From positions 15,563 through 79,562 of the forward strand of contig JBHOQN010000008.1 in assembly GCA_042408965.1 (NCBI GenBank): a stretch of 64,000 nt of DNA. The letters run 5' to 3'. Within the stretch, counting starts at the first letter, position 1; the number at the start of each line of letters is the position of its first letter. A program made the position numbers and the translations under genes. The stretch is from Thermogemmatispora sp042408965. GTDB lineage: Bacteria > Chloroflexota > Ktedonobacteria > Ktedonobacterales > Ktedonobacteraceae. The notes under the pieces were generated by a model. It saw only the letters and a list, made by a program, of their open reading frames with translations, ran no database searches and was not told where the DNA came from. Positions 27,422 to 38,200 of the stretch are shown here, piece by piece.

Positions 27422-30400
27422 CTATAGATCCTGTTTAGCCTGATATCTTCGCTTTAGACGCTTTAGCCGCTCTTTTCCATCCCGTAGCCTATCCTCCAGT
27501 TCCTCAAACGGCTCTGGAGATCCTGATGACTCTCGAGACCCCGATAGATAGTCAGCCAGCGCACTGATAGTGGTATAGCGAAATAAATCGACCACAGGAA
27601 AATCTTTTTGGAATAGATCGCGCAGCCGATTATAGACACGCAGTAGCAGCACACTATGTCCTCCCAGATCGAAGAAATTCTCATCGACACCCACCCGTTC
27701 ACGCTGCAACACCTCGGCCCAGACACTCGCGATCAGGCGCTCGGCCTCTGTTTCGGGCGCGCGAAAGGGTTGACCGGTCTGCAGGGGCAGCTGCGAGGTC
27801 GGAGGCGGCAAACGTCCGCGATCCACTTTGCCGCTGGCCAAGCGAGGCAACTCATCCAGTGGAACCAGCGCCGCTGGTACCATATAGGAGGGCAGCGATC
27901 CTTTGAGGAAAGCGAACAACGCCGAGAGCGAGGGCGTGGGCACCTCGGGTAAGAAGGTCACATAGGCAATGAGCTGCTGATCACCCTCCACATCCGCCCG
28001 GCTGATCACTACCGCATCCCTTATACCGGGATACTGGCGTAGCTGCCCCTCGATCTCGCCCAGCTCGATGCGGAAGCCGCGCAGCTTCACCTGTTGATCC
28101 ACACGACCCAGATACTCGATATGCCCATCAGGCAAGAATCGTACTCGGTCGCCTGTACGATACAGACGCGCTCCTGGCTCTTCACTGTAAGGATTGGGAA
28201 GAAAGCGCTCCGCGGTAAGAGCCGGACGCTGTACATAGCCACGTCCCACACCGGCTCCCCCGATATAGAGTTCGGCTGGCACTCCTATAGGAACCTGTTG
28301 CAGATAGGCATCGAGTACATAGACTTGACTCCCGCGAAAGGGTCCCCCAATGATCACCTGACGAGATCTGGGACAATCTCCCGCCTGCTCTTCATAGTAT
28401 GTTGTATCAATGGTCGCTTCAGTTACCCCATAGGAGTTAATACATCGGACAGGCTTCCCCCAACACTCTCTGAGGCGCGCAAAATCATCGCCAGACCAGC
28501 TCTCCGAACCCACAACCACCACACGCAGCGAGTCATCGATCGTCTGGCCCTCCAGATAGCGCAGCAGCAATCGCAGCACAGTCGGTACGAACTCGGCGTG
28601 GGTCACGCCTTCCTCTCGTATGATACTGTACAGCCGTCTGGCGTCCACCAAGTACTCCCGCTGAACCAGCACCAGCCTGCCACCAGAACCCAGTGCGCGC
28701 ATAAAGTCAGCCGCGAAGACATCAAACGAGAAACTGGCCATCTGCAGATGGCAGGTAGGCTCGGAGAGTAGGTCGTAGGCTTCGGCCCAGGCCCAATAGC
28801 TATGCAAGAGATTCCCATGCGTAATCATGCAGCCTTTGGGCCTTCCAGTAGAGCCTGAAGTATAGATCACATAGGCGAGATTCGCTGTCGTCACCGCGCT
28901 GATGGGAGCAGACTCTTCCTGCTGCTCGATGAGCTGCCAATCGGTATCGAGACGGAGGCAAGGCAAGGAGAGATCCGCGCCATCGCACACGAAGCCCTCT
29001 TTTGTAATGAGGACGGTGACCTGCGCCTCACGAAGCACGAAGCGCAGCCTCTCAGCTGATCCGACCTGGTCGAGTGGCACATAGGCGCCACCCGCCTTTA
29101 GTACAGCAAGCACAGAGATGATCAGCTCAGGGGAGCGATCCAAGGCGATGCCCACATAGTACTCTGGGCCTACACCATATCGCGCCAGGCAGTGCGCGAG
29201 CTGATTGGCGCGCCTTACTAGCTCTCCATAGGTCAACATCAGCCCGTCGCTGACCACAGCCACTCGGTCAGGAGTGAGACGCGCCTGTTCATCTATCCAA
29301 CGGTGCACAGTCATGTCGGGCACGACTGACCGTCGCGTTTGATTGACCTCTACCAGCAAGCGCTTCTCTTGCGCCGTCAGAACATCCACTTCGTGGACGA
29401 ACAGCTTGCTATTATCCTGCAAGCGATCAATGATCTGATCGACGATCTGAACGAAGTGCTGTACCACTCGCTCCTGTTGCTCGTCAGTGAAAACCGTCGT
29501 ATGAAAGTCGAAATTGAGCACAATGCTCTCTGCACGCACAAAATCATGGACCTGGATTGCCAAGCTGTCACTCCCGTAGCCCGGATGCAGCCACTCAACG
29601 GCAAAGGGAGAACCCAGAAAGTCTGTGGCCCCAAAGGCCTGATAGTTCATCAAAACATCATAGAGTTTATTTTGCATATGAGGAGATATTGTATAGCGAC
29701 TATGCATAAGTATATCGAAGAGTTCCTTCTTCACCTTGTTCACTAGTTCTGAAAATGTGTCTTCGGGCTGTACTTCAATGCACAGCGGCAATACTTCCAT
29801 AAACAGACCAAGCGTCGCCTTAAAGGCCTTTGTTCGGCGATTATGAAAGGGAACCCCTATGACAACGGAGCGCTGTCCACCCTGGCGCTGCAAATAGATA
29901 CACATAGCCGCCAGAAAGAGAGTGAGCAATGACAGGTCCAGGGTAGCAGTAGCCAGATCACGACGCATAGCCATGCGCTTGAGTCGCTTCGTTCGTTCGG
30001 GCCCGAGCGGGTAGACCACGCGCTTTATCGATCCGGCGGCTGCAGCGGCGCGCGTACCGTAAAACGTTAGCGGTTCGCGTTCTGGAGCCAATTTCTGTCG
30101 CCAATACTCCTGCGCTTTTTTATAGCGCTCAGTTCCGTACTGGGAACGCTCAAAGTCGCAATAGTCTTTGAACGGTGGAAGCTCTACGCGCTCTGGAAGG
30201 CTTCCACACAGAGCACGAGCGTAGAGCTTGGCAAGCTGCTGAAAGAGAATATATGAGGAAAAACCGTCTGAGATCATATGATGATAGCAAATATACCAGA
30301 AAAAACGGCACTGATCGACTTTGATGAGCAGTGCATCAAATAGCCGCTTTTCCATATCGAAGGGCTGCTGACAGCGTTTTCTGACCAGCTGCATCGCTTC

Positions 30401-32176
30401 CTCTACAGGATGCTGAGCCAACGAGTAATCTCTATACTCCAGACACTCATCGAAGCGGGGTAACAACTCCTGGCGCGGAACGCCAGCGCGCTCGAAAATC
30501 ACTGTACGGAATGCATCACTGGAATTGATCACCGTGCGAAAAGCGCGCTGGAAGTGAGTCGGATCGATGGCCAGGGGAAAATCAAAGACCATAGCGATAT
30601 TATAGAGAGGCATAGCTGGCTGAAGTTTCTGGCTCAACCAGATAAGTACCTGGCTCTTTGTCAGATTCGAGGCCAGATAGAGATCGAGCAGCCTGGCTGG
30701 GCGAGTCCCCGAGACAAGGAGAGTCGAAACCGGCCACTCTGGATGCGCCAACGCCAGGGCCAGTAGCTGCTGGAGACGGGCACTCCACCGCTGAATTGTG
30801 GCTACCTCAAAGAGGTCATTATTATATTCAAAAGAACCCTCCACTCCCTCTGAACCTCGATCCCTCACATAGAGTGTCAGGTCTATCTTCGCCGTTCCTG
30901 GATCAATGCAGATGGGAAGAAATGACAGCGATGGCTGCTCAATCCGACCGTCAAAGGCTGTCTGGAAGGTAAAGCCAACACGAGTCAGGGAGAACCCCCC
31001 AGGCGTTCGGTGAAGACGAATGTTCTCGAGAATCTTCTCAATCGGCACATCTTGATGTTGAAAAGCCTCAAAGGTGCTGATGTGAACCCGCCGCAACAGC
31101 TCGCGAAAGTCTGGCTCGTCAGTCAGGTCGATATGCAAAAGCAGTGTATTGACGAATAAGCCGATCAGATGTTCAAACTCAACCCGACTCCGCCCAGAGA
31201 GCGGAGTGCTGACGACCAGCTTCGTCTGCCCAGTGCAATCGTACAGGAAGAGGAGAAATGCGGCCAGCATCAGGATCGAGAAGGTAATCCCCTCTGCACG
31301 ACTAAAGGCTTTGCTGGCAGCTGAGAGTTCGCGCGCGAAGGTGAATGCATACAGCCCTCCCTGGAAGGTCTGCACTGGTAATCGCGGTCGGTCAGTCGGA
31401 AGCTCCACAGGTTCAGAGAGTCCCGCTAGCTGGCGCTTCCAGTAGGCAAGTGCTGCTTCCCCCAGCTTTCCCTGCCATACCTGACGCTGCCAGATGACGT
31501 AATCAGTATACTGGATAGGCAGGGCGGGTAGTTGTGGTGTGCGATCATTGGCATAGGCTTCATAGAGGTGTATCAGTTCTTGAAGAAATATTCTATCAGA
31601 CCCTCCATCTGAGACGAGATGATGCATCGACAGAACCAATAGATGCTCCTCTGGCGTGTAGCGTAGAAGCATTGCACGAATAACGGCACCCTGACGCAGG
31701 TCAAAAGGCAGCCGTACCATAGCGGTGGCTAACTGGAGTGCCAGACGCTCTCGCTCGGCAGGAGGCACACTCAACTCGATCACTGGCAAGGAGAGACGCC
31801 ACACCGCTTGAGGAGCCTGGTACGTGCCCCGCTCGGTAGAAAAGAACGCCATACGCAAAGCTTCGTGGCGGAGGATCATCTCATCTAACGCCCGCTCCAG
31901 CACGCCCACATCGAGCAAACCTTTCACCAGGAAAACCACCGGTCGGTTATAGATGGACGTACCTGGATTCAGTTGCTCCGCAATCCAGAGGCTCTCCTGC
32001 GCGAATGACAGAGGGACAGGCCCGCCTCCAGCAGAACGCTTGAGCACCTGCCCCTGGTCCCCCTCGCGTCTCTGGCTACGGAGCTTCCTTTCCAACAGTG
32101 CCCGCTTGGCTGGCGAAAGGGCAGCGATACGCTCTGCAAGATCACCGTCAGATTCCTGAGGTGGCCGGGACATCAT
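27422..32176 (-). CDS. NRPS module with tandem condensation domains, C-C-A-T
   Basis: The 1584-residue protein has two consecutive condensation domains with intact sites (HHLVSDG near 185 and HHMISDG near 632), an A domain (TSGSTGRPKG near 1105) and a carrier (DLGGHSVLL near 1507), then a Lys/Arg-rich tail. The hand-read pocket DVAEVGSIDK, with Glu at position 278, resembles ornithine codes such as DVGEIGSIDK, so a basic residue (Orn, Arg or Lys) is likely. ATG 32176 has AAGGAGGAC at good spacing. It follows the acyl ligase-carrier gene, so one C domain probably joins the starter acyl group to the basic residue; the job of the second is unclear. Confidence 0.95.
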   Translation of the reverse strand: MMSRPPQESDGDLAERIAALSPAKRALLERKLRSQRREGDQGQVLKRSAGGGPVPLSFAQESLWIAEQLNPGTSIYNRPVVFLVKGLLDVGVLERALDEMILRHEALRMAFFSTERGTYQAPQAVWRLSLPVIELSVPPAERERLALQLATAMVRLPFDLRQGAVIRAMLLRYTPEEHLLVLSMHHLVSDGGSDRIFLQELIHLYEAYANDRTPQLPALPIQYTDYVIWQRQVWQGKLGEAALAYWKRQLAGLSEPVELPTDRPRLPVQTFQGGLYAFTFARELSAASKAFSRAEGITFSILMLAAFLLFLYDCTGQTKLVVSTPLSGRSRVEFEHLIGLFVNTLLLHIDLTDEPDFRELLRRVHISTFEAFQHQDVPIEKILENIRLHRTPGGFSLTRVGFTFQTAFDGRIEQPSLSFLPICIDPGTAKIDLTLYVRDRGSEGVEGSFEYNNDLFEVATIQRWSARLQQLLALALAHPEWPVSTLLVSGTRPARLLDLYLASNLTKSQVLIWLSQKLQPAMPLYNIAMVFDFPLAIDPTHFQRAFRTVINSSDAFRTVIFERAGVPRQELLPRFDECLEYRDYSLAQHPVEEAMQLVRKRCQQPFDMEKRLFDALLIKVDQCRFFWYICYHHMISDGFSSYILFQQLAKLYARALCGSLPERVELPPFKDYCDFERSQYGTERYKKAQEYWRQKLAPEREPLTFYGTRAAAAAGSIKRVVYPLGPERTKRLKRMAMRRDLATATLDLSLLTLFLAAMCIYLQRQGGQRSVVIGVPFHNRRTKAFKATLGLFMEVLPLCIEVQPEDTFSELVNKVKKELFDILMHSRYTISPHMQNKLYDVLMNYQAFGATDFLGSPFAVEWLHPGYGSDSLAIQVHDFVRAESIVLNFDFHTTVFTDEQQERVVQHFVQIVDQIIDRLQDNSKLFVHEVDVLTAQEKRLLVEVNQTRRSVVPDMTVHRWIDEQARLTPDRVAVVSDGLMLTYGELVRRANQLAHCLARYGVGPEYYVGIALDRSPELIISVLAVLKAGGAYVPLDQVGSAERLRFVLREAQVTVLITKEGFVCDGADLSLPCLRLDTDWQLIEQQEESAPISAVTTANLAYVIYTSGSTGRPKGCMITHGNLLHSYWAWAEAYDLLSEPTCHLQMASFSFDVFAADFMRALGSGGRLVLVQREYLVDARRLYSIIREEGVTHAEFVPTVLRLLLRYLEGQTIDDSLRVVVVGSESWSGDDFARLRECWGKPVRCINSYGVTEATIDTTYYEEQAGDCPRSRQVIIGGPFRGSQVYVLDAYLQQVPIGVPAELYIGGAGVGRGYVQRPALTAERFLPNPYSEEPGARLYRTGDRVRFLPDGHIEYLGRVDQQVKLRGFRIELGEIEGQLRQYPGIRDAVVISRADVEGDQQLIAYVTFLPEVPTPSLSALFAFLKGSLPSYMVPAALVPLDELPRLASGKVDRGRLPPPTSQLPLQTGQPFRAPETEAERLIASVWAEVLQRERVGVDENFFDLGGHSVLLLRVYNRLRDLFQKDFPVVDLFRYTTISALADYLSGSRESSGSPEPFEELEDRLRDGKERLKRLKRRYQAKQDL

Positions 32177-32215
32177 CGTGTACCGTCCTCCTTGAACTTA
32201 CCAAATACAGCTTGG

Positions 32216-32236
32216 CAGGCTATGCATGATAGCCTG
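32216..32236. repeat. Intercistronic hairpin in the leftward operon
   Basis: A perfect inverted repeat with 8-base arms (CAGGCTAT and ATAGCCTG) and a 5-base loop lies in the 213-base gap between the acyl-ligase gene and the C-C-A-T NRPS gene, about 40 bases before the NRPS start. It has no following T-run, so it is not a typical terminator. RNA processing, stability or operator roles are possible. I saw no strong promoter in the rest of this gap. Confidence 0.5.
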
Positions 32237-32389
32237 TGAGCATAGAATGCTTGTAAGGGAACAGCGTGGGTGGCTGCACCCGCGAGCTGACTCTGCTTAC
32301 TCTACAGTCGAAGCATATCCGGCTGCCATCGCGCCTTTCTGATCGTCAAAAGATCGATCTTGTATGGTCAGAATATCGTTTTGTATTAC

Positions 32390-34297
32390 CTATTCACCAC
32401 TAGCCAGTTTTTGCGCTTCTTCATCAGATAGATCCTCTATCTCGTCCAGGAAATGCTCAAGGGAGCACAATCCCTTCTGCTCCTCCTGTGCTTTCGAAAG
32501 CTCCGCAGCGAGTTGCCGAATAGTTGAGAGTTCAAAGAAGCGCACCAGCGGTATCTCTACCTGGCAGAGTTGCTGTATACGCGCCACAATCTGGAGCGCC
32601 AGCAGCGAGTCGCCTCCTAAAGAGAGAAAATCATCGAGCACGCCAATGTGTTCGAGACGGAGCACCTCGCGATATATTCCTACCAGCAGACGCTCCAGAG
32701 GAGTAGTGGGGGCAACAGAGCCCTGCACACCAGCAGGCACGCAGGAAGCATGCTCAGTCAATCCCAAAGACCTGGCCAGCGTCAGACGCTGTACCTTCCC
32801 AGTCGGGCCCTTTGGAATGTCAGTCGTGATTACCACCCTGGCAGGCACCTTAAAATCTGCCAGGTGAGCTGCGGCAAACAGGCGTACATCCTGCTCGGTG
32901 ACATTTGCTCCCTGGCATAATGTGATGACTGCCGCAACCTCCTCACCCAGAGTAGGATGTGGTATGGCAAATACGGCCGCCTGTTCTATGGTCGGATGTT
33001 CGAGCAGCACCTCTTCTACTTCGCGCGGGGCAACCTTCTCGCCGCCGCGATTAATGATTTCTTTGATACGCCCTGTGAGAAAGATATATCCATCATCATC
33101 GATAAATCCTTGATCACCCGTTCTAAACCAGCTATCTGTAAAAGCTTCTGCATTAGCGTCAGGACGGTTTTCATAGGCAGCCATCACATTGCGTCCACGG
33201 ATTACGATTTCGCCCGTCTGACCCCGAGCAAGCAGATGCCCCTTCTCGTCCATAATCGCCACCTCCGGACCAGCTGGTAAACCAACGGAACCCGGTTTAC
33301 GCGCCGCCGGTGGCAACGGATTGCACGCTATTTGATGGGCAGCCTCTGTCATACCATACGCCTCGACCACCGGCACGCTGAACAACTCCTCCAATTCCGC
33401 CAGTACCCTCGGCGGCAACGAGGCTGAGCACGAGCGGATAAAGCGCAACACTCCTCTGGGAGCTGCAGACCTGTCCAGGGCCGCGCGTGCGAGAATAGCC
33501 TGGTGCATGGTTGGCACGGCAGTATACCAGGTCGGCTTGCCCACGCCAACCCATTCAAAAAACTGGGGGGCAGAGAAACCCGACGTACAGATCACGCTTC
33601 CCCCAGCGACCAGCGAGGCGAGCAGGGCAGCCACCAAGCCATGGACATGAAACAGCGGCATGATATTCAGGCAACGATCGATCGGACTCAACTGGAGAGA
33701 TCGCTGCACATTGTGGGCAGAGCAGAAGAGATTCTCATGTGTCAGGGGGACAATTTTCGGTCTGCTTGTTGTTCCGGATGTATGCAACACCAGAGCTAGA
33801 TCTTCTCGCTGAGCAAAGTCAAGCTCGGCCAGATCCAGTCCCCCAGACAGACGAGACGGCGCGGACAGGCGAAAGCTGCCAGTTACAGTGGTATCATGGA
33901 GGCACAACTCAATGCAGGGAATACCGAGCTTCTCAGCCACCACTCTAGCCTTCGACTCCAGACCAGACTGAATCAACAGGGCCTTGGCACCAAGATCTCT
34001 CAAATAGAAGGCAAACTCCTCCTCCCGGTAGGCTGGATTCAGCGGAGCAGCGGTAGCTACCGCAATGACACCGAGGAAAACCACAGCCATCTCAGCCCCA
34101 TTGGGCAGCACAATAGCCACCCGCTCGTTGCGCTTAATACCAAGGGAACGGAGAAAAGCAGCGATCTCGTCGATCCGCACCGCCAGCATACTATACGTGA
34201 GAGGGGAACGACCAATTGAGAGCAGAGCAACAGCTTCGCTTCTCCTTTTCGCCCATTGCAGAATAAGGTGCCGCAATACCGGCTCTTGTTCCAGCAT
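32390..34297 (-). CDS. Acyl-AMP ligase fused to a carrier domain (starter loading)
   Basis: This protein of about 635 residues starts with an acyl-CoA-synthetase-like AMP ligase: HTSGTTSRPKIVPLTH is the ATP-binding motif, YGMTEAAHQ follows, and a late motif reads GRIKEIINRGGEKV. A carrier domain (LGGDSLLALQ) and an acidic tail end the protein. It is thus built to activate a carboxylic acid and hold it on its own carrier, as starter modules do. It lacks the amino-acid pocket context of NRPS A domains; the acid's identity is unknown. Several in-frame starts exist (TTG 34426, ATG 34357, 34351, 34297). I choose 34297, which alone has a good ribosome site (CAGGAG, about 9 bases away). It is the first gene of the leftward operon. 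Confidence 0.9.
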   Translation of the reverse strand: MLEQEPVLRHLILQWAKRRSEAVALLSIGRSPLTYSMLAVRIDEIAAFLRSLGIKRNERVAIVLPNGAEMAVVFLGVIAVATAAPLNPAYREEEFAFYLRDLGAKALLIQSGLESKARVVAEKLGIPCIELCLHDTTVTGSFRLSAPSRLSGGLDLAELDFAQREDLALVLHTSGTTSRPKIVPLTHENLFCSAHNVQRSLQLSPIDRCLNIMPLFHVHGLVAALLASLVAGGSVICTSGFSAPQFFEWVGVGKPTWYTAVPTMHQAILARAALDRSAAPRGVLRFIRSCSASLPPRVLAELEELFSVPVVEAYGMTEAAHQIACNPLPPAARKPGSVGLPAGPEVAIMDEKGHLLARGQTGEIVIRGRNVMAAYENRPDANAEAFTDSWFRTGDQGFIDDDGYIFLTGRIKEIINRGGEKVAPREVEEVLLEHPTIEQAAVFAIPHPTLGEEVAAVITLCQGANVTEQDVRLFAAAHLADFKVPARVVITTDIPKGPTGKVQRLTLARSLGLTEHASCVPAGVQGSVAPTTPLERLLVGIYREVLRLEHIGVLDDFLSLGGDSLLALQIVARIQQLCQVEIPLVRFFELSTIRQLAAELSKAQEEQKGLCSLEHFLDEIEDLSDEEAQKLASGE

Positions 34298-34440
34298 GAG
34301 ATTTTGCTCCTGGTACACCCGCAGGTCTGGAGTGTATCCGCTTCTCAGCATGATCATGCGCTCGCGTCTGCGGCTTCGCCGGTAGCCTGTTGACGAAAGG
34401 GCGAGAGCAAGCAGTGTGGAACACAACGTCTACGGTACCA

Positions 34441-34469
34441 ATAATACGGATTTCTTGATCATATGTCAA
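34441..34469 (-). promoter_or_regulatory. Strong sigma-70-type promoter for the leftward operon
   Basis: Reading leftward, a perfect TTGACA (34469-34464), a 17-base spacer and TATTAT (34446-34441) lie upstream of the acyl-ligase gene. Transcription should start near 34434, giving a leader of about 137 bases to the chosen ATG. A small inverted repeat (CTTGA/TCAAG, 34454-34470) overlaps the -35 box and could be an operator. The rest of the divergent control region (34298-34816) shows no gene I trust, apart from the rightward promoter. Confidence 0.75.
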
Positions 34470-34748
34470 GTCACTCCAGCCTATCCAGTTCTATCGTAGC
34501 TCAGATGCTCAGAATTGAAAAAAAGTGAAAGGATTGCTACACCAAGAAAAGGTACAACAATCACTGGGCGGTTTTGTGCCTTGAATGCGAAAGCAAACAG
34601 GCGTAACACCTGGGGGGTCCGAGTGGCGCTCGTCGCTAAAGGCTTTCGGGCGGGGAAACTAGCGTTCATAGACTGGACAGTCAGGAGAACTACTATGACA
34701 TTCGTTCAGTAGAGCTTGTATTGGATGCGACCACGGCAGGAATGACCC

Positions 34749-34777
34749 TTGCATGAAACGCAACGATCGTTTATACT
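34749..34777 (+). promoter_or_regulatory. Sigma-70-type promoter for the rightward operon
   Basis: TTGCAT, a 17-base spacer and TATACT point rightward, with a predicted start near 34784, followed by the ribosome site AGAGAGGAG and ATG 34817. The -10 box is good and the -35 box is partial (3 of 6), so activity may depend on a regulator. It lies about 280 bases from the leftward promoter. Confidence 0.6.
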
Positions 34778-34816
34778 TTTCTTAGCAAAAAATAGGGAAG
34801 AGAGGAGCGCTACATC

Positions 34817-35122
34817 ATGAGAAAATACTGTAAAGCCTACCATCTCGCCGATCTGCGTCGCTTTGATGGTTGGATCGAGCAAAATGCGAATGATGATTCA
34901 GTGATGGAAGACGATACCATCTGCTATATCTGGGATGATTTTACTGTCGTGAGCAGTCCCATCAAAACGGCGGCTCCTATCTTCGATCAGATAACGCCAG
35001 AATGGAAACAATTCTGCATTGACCAACTACATTTCAGTATTCCAGAGGACTTACACTACGCTTATGAGCAATTCGATCAAGAAGAGGAGATAAACCAGGC
35101 AGGCTCTCATGCAACTCCCTGA
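34817..35122 (+). CDS. Small acidic protein of unknown function at the head of the NRPS operon
   Basis: I do not recognise this 101-residue protein. It is acidic, has aromatic patches (DDTICYIWDDFTVV) and a Glu/Gln/Asp-rich C-terminal third, and shows no signal peptide or membrane segment. It has a proper ribosome site (AGAGAGGAG) and sits directly behind the rightward promoter, 173 bases before the 2506-residue NRPS, so it is very likely expressed with it. A role as a small accessory or regulatory protein of the synthetases is a guess from position. Its codon use and start support a real gene. Confidence 0.75.
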   Translation: MRKYCKAYHLADLRRFDGWIEQNANDDSVMEDDTICYIWDDFTVVSSPIKTAAPIFDQITPEWKQFCIDQLHFSIPEDLHYAYEQFDQEEEINQAGSHATP

Positions 35123-35295
35123 TCCTTTCCTCCTCTTCATACATGAATTATCTGTTTGAGAGTGCTTTCCGAAAAAGACACCTGATCCTGATCGAACATG
35201 ACTGTTGCTCTATACGCCGTTTATGGTCGTTCCACCGTGTGCAGAAGTATGGGCCTCTCTCTTTCCCTGAGAAAGGAACGATGGAGTAGCACAAC

Positions 35296-38200
35296 ATGTC
35301 TGAGCGCAACAAGCACCTGACACCAGAGCAGCGCGCCTCGCTCATTGAACGCCTGCGCCTCAAGGCCAGTCAGTACGACAGGCACCTGGAGCAGGCGTTG
35401 CCCATCCCTCTCATCTCACGGGAGCTGCCACCTCCACTCTCTTTTTCCCAGGAACGTCTATGGCTCTTTCAGCAGTTGAATCCAACTGATGTTTCTTACA
35501 ATATCACCCAGGCTGTCTCCTTTCAGGGATCTATCCATTTGGGCACGCTCCAAAAGAGTATCCAGGAGATTATCAGGCGGCATGAAATTCTCCGTACAAC
35601 GATCAGGCTGGTCAATGAGCAGCCCCGGCAGGTGATCACTCCTCGGCTCACTCTGGCGATCCCTCTAATCGACCTTCAGGAACTCTCCACAACAGAACAG
35701 GAACAATATTGTCAACACCTTATTGCAGAAGAGGGAGAGCAGCTCTTTGATCTGGAACGCGGCCCTCTTATACGTTTCTTTTTTGTACGTCTGGGACCAC
35801 AGAACCATCTGCTCCTCTTTTCGATCCATCACATTATTTTTGACGGCTGGTCGATTGGTGTCTTCGTCCGCGAGCTTGTGGCCCTCTACGAGGCTTTCCG
35901 CCAGCACCAGCCATCTCCACTTGCACCCCTGGCGCTTCAATATGCGGACTTTGCCTCCTGGCAGCGCGAGCAGCTCCACGAGCAGCGCCTGCAGCAGCTA
36001 CTTGCCTACTGGCAGGCACATGTGGCCCATGTACCGGCATTGCTTGAATTACCAACTGACAGGCCTCGAACAGCCAACCGCACGTATAGAGGAGCAAAAA
36101 AGGTATTTATATATAGCGAAGAACTTCAAAATCAATTAAAAGTATTGAGCCAGAGAGAAGGAACAACGCTGTTCATGACTCTGCTGGCTGCATTCAAGGT
36201 GCTTCTCTACCGCAACACCCAGGAAAGGACTATCTGTGTGGGAGTTCCTGTCGCCAACCGTGGCAGGGTGGAGCTGTGGGGACTGCTTGGCCTTTTTATC
36301 AATAACCTCCCTTTATGCACCCACATTCAGAGTGGCCAGCCTTTCAATGAACTGCTCCAGCGAGTTCGCAAAGTCTGCCTTGATGGATTTATGCATCAGG
36401 AACTCCCTTTCGAGCAGCTTATCAGATCACTCCAGATTGAGCGCAATACCAGTTATACTCCTCTTTTCCAGATTCTTTTCTCGATGAGAAATACGATGAT
36501 TCCAGATCTGGAAGTGCCTGGATTGCATATCAGTGCGCTAGAAATCCAGCGCGAGGTTACGAAGTATGATCTGACTATGGAGGTGGAGGAGAGTCAGACA
36601 GGTTTGATCTGCCGCCTGGTTTATAGCACCGATCTTTTTGATGAAAGTACGATTACGCGCCTCTTGAATCAGTTTCATTGCCTCCTACAAAGTATCGTGA
36701 CCCATCCTGAGCAATCTGTGGACCAGCTGGCGTTGTTGTCTGACGAGGAGCGTTCTACCCTTGTCACCACCTGGAACAGGACAGACGTTGTGCTCTCTCC
36801 CGTCTGTGTACACGAACTCTTCGAGAGTCAAGCAGCCTCTCGCCCCGACGCGATAGCGCTGAGGTGTGCTGGCGAGCACCTCACCTATGGCCAGCTCAAC
36901 ATCTGGTCCGACAGACTCGCCAGTTACCTGCAGCACCGAGGGGTAGGGCCAGAGGTTCCTGTTGGTCTCTGTATGGAGACCTCCCTGGAACAGATCATTG
37001 CGCTGCTTGGCATTCTAAAAGCGGGGGGCGCATACGTGCCTATCGATCCCAGACATCCACGGCCGCGTATCGCCCATCTGCTCAACAACGTAGCCCCCGC
37101 GCTCATTCTGACTCAGCAACGACTGCAGAACGTGCTTCCTTATGATGCAGAGAGAATCTTTACAGCAGAAGAGTGGCATAATCTTCAAGATCAAGCATAT
37201 ATCCGTCGTGGCTATGGTGCTCTCTCTGCTACTCTCGCCTACATTCTCTCAACATCTGGCTCAACCGGTGTGCCCAAAGAAATTATGCTGACCCATCAGG
37301 GCCTGACAAACTATCTGCAATGGGCTATCAGCGCTTACAAAGTCGGGGCCACCTGTGATTCACTGCTCCACTCCCCTCTTACATTTGACCTGACCATTAC
37401 CAGCCTCTTTCTGCCCTTGATCACAGGCGGATCGCTGGAATTGCTAAGTGCTGAGGAGACTATCACCGCACTTGGGAGAGCACTAGACCAAGCACCAGTG
37501 ATAAATTTACTCAAGATCACTCCAAGTCATTTAAAACAACTTAACACACTTTTACCTATAACACACAATAAAACGGATCCCATCGTACTCATTCTAGGAG
37601 GTGAGGCACTCCATTGGCACGACGTACAGAACTGGAGGATTCACTGCCCGACCACCAGGCTGATCAATGAATATGGCCCTACAGAGACAGTCGTCGGCTG
37701 CTGCGTTTTTGAAGCCACCAGCGCTGAGCAGGGCGCTGTGCCTATTGGACGGCCCATCGCGAATACACAACTCTACATCCTTTCATCTATGCTGGAGCCT
37801 GTTCCAATCGGCGCAATCGGCGAACTTTACATTGGAGGACACGGTCTAGCACGCGGATACCTCAACAGGGCAGATCTGACAGCCGAGCGTTTTCTTCCCA
37901 ACCCCTTCAGTAGCGAGCCGGGAGCGCGCCTGTATCGAACCGGCGATCTGGCGCGCTATCGGCCGGACGGGACCATCGAGTACCACGGGCGCACTGACAA
38001 TCAAGTAAAAGTGCGAGGCTTTCGCATTGAGCTAGGTGAAATCGAGGCGGTCCTTTGCGACCATCCCCAGGTGAATGAAGCAAGTGTACTCCTCACCCGC
38101 AACAGGGCAGGAGAGCTTATGCTGACAGCGTACATCTCTGTACGTCAGCCAGGGAGCGTCACCGAACATGCTCTGCGTCGCTTCCTCCAGGCTCGGCTAC

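Noticed and set aside
34515..34712. 65-codon plus-strand frame in the divergent control region
   Set aside because: No ribosome site or recognisable sequence; it lies upstream of the clear rightward promoter.
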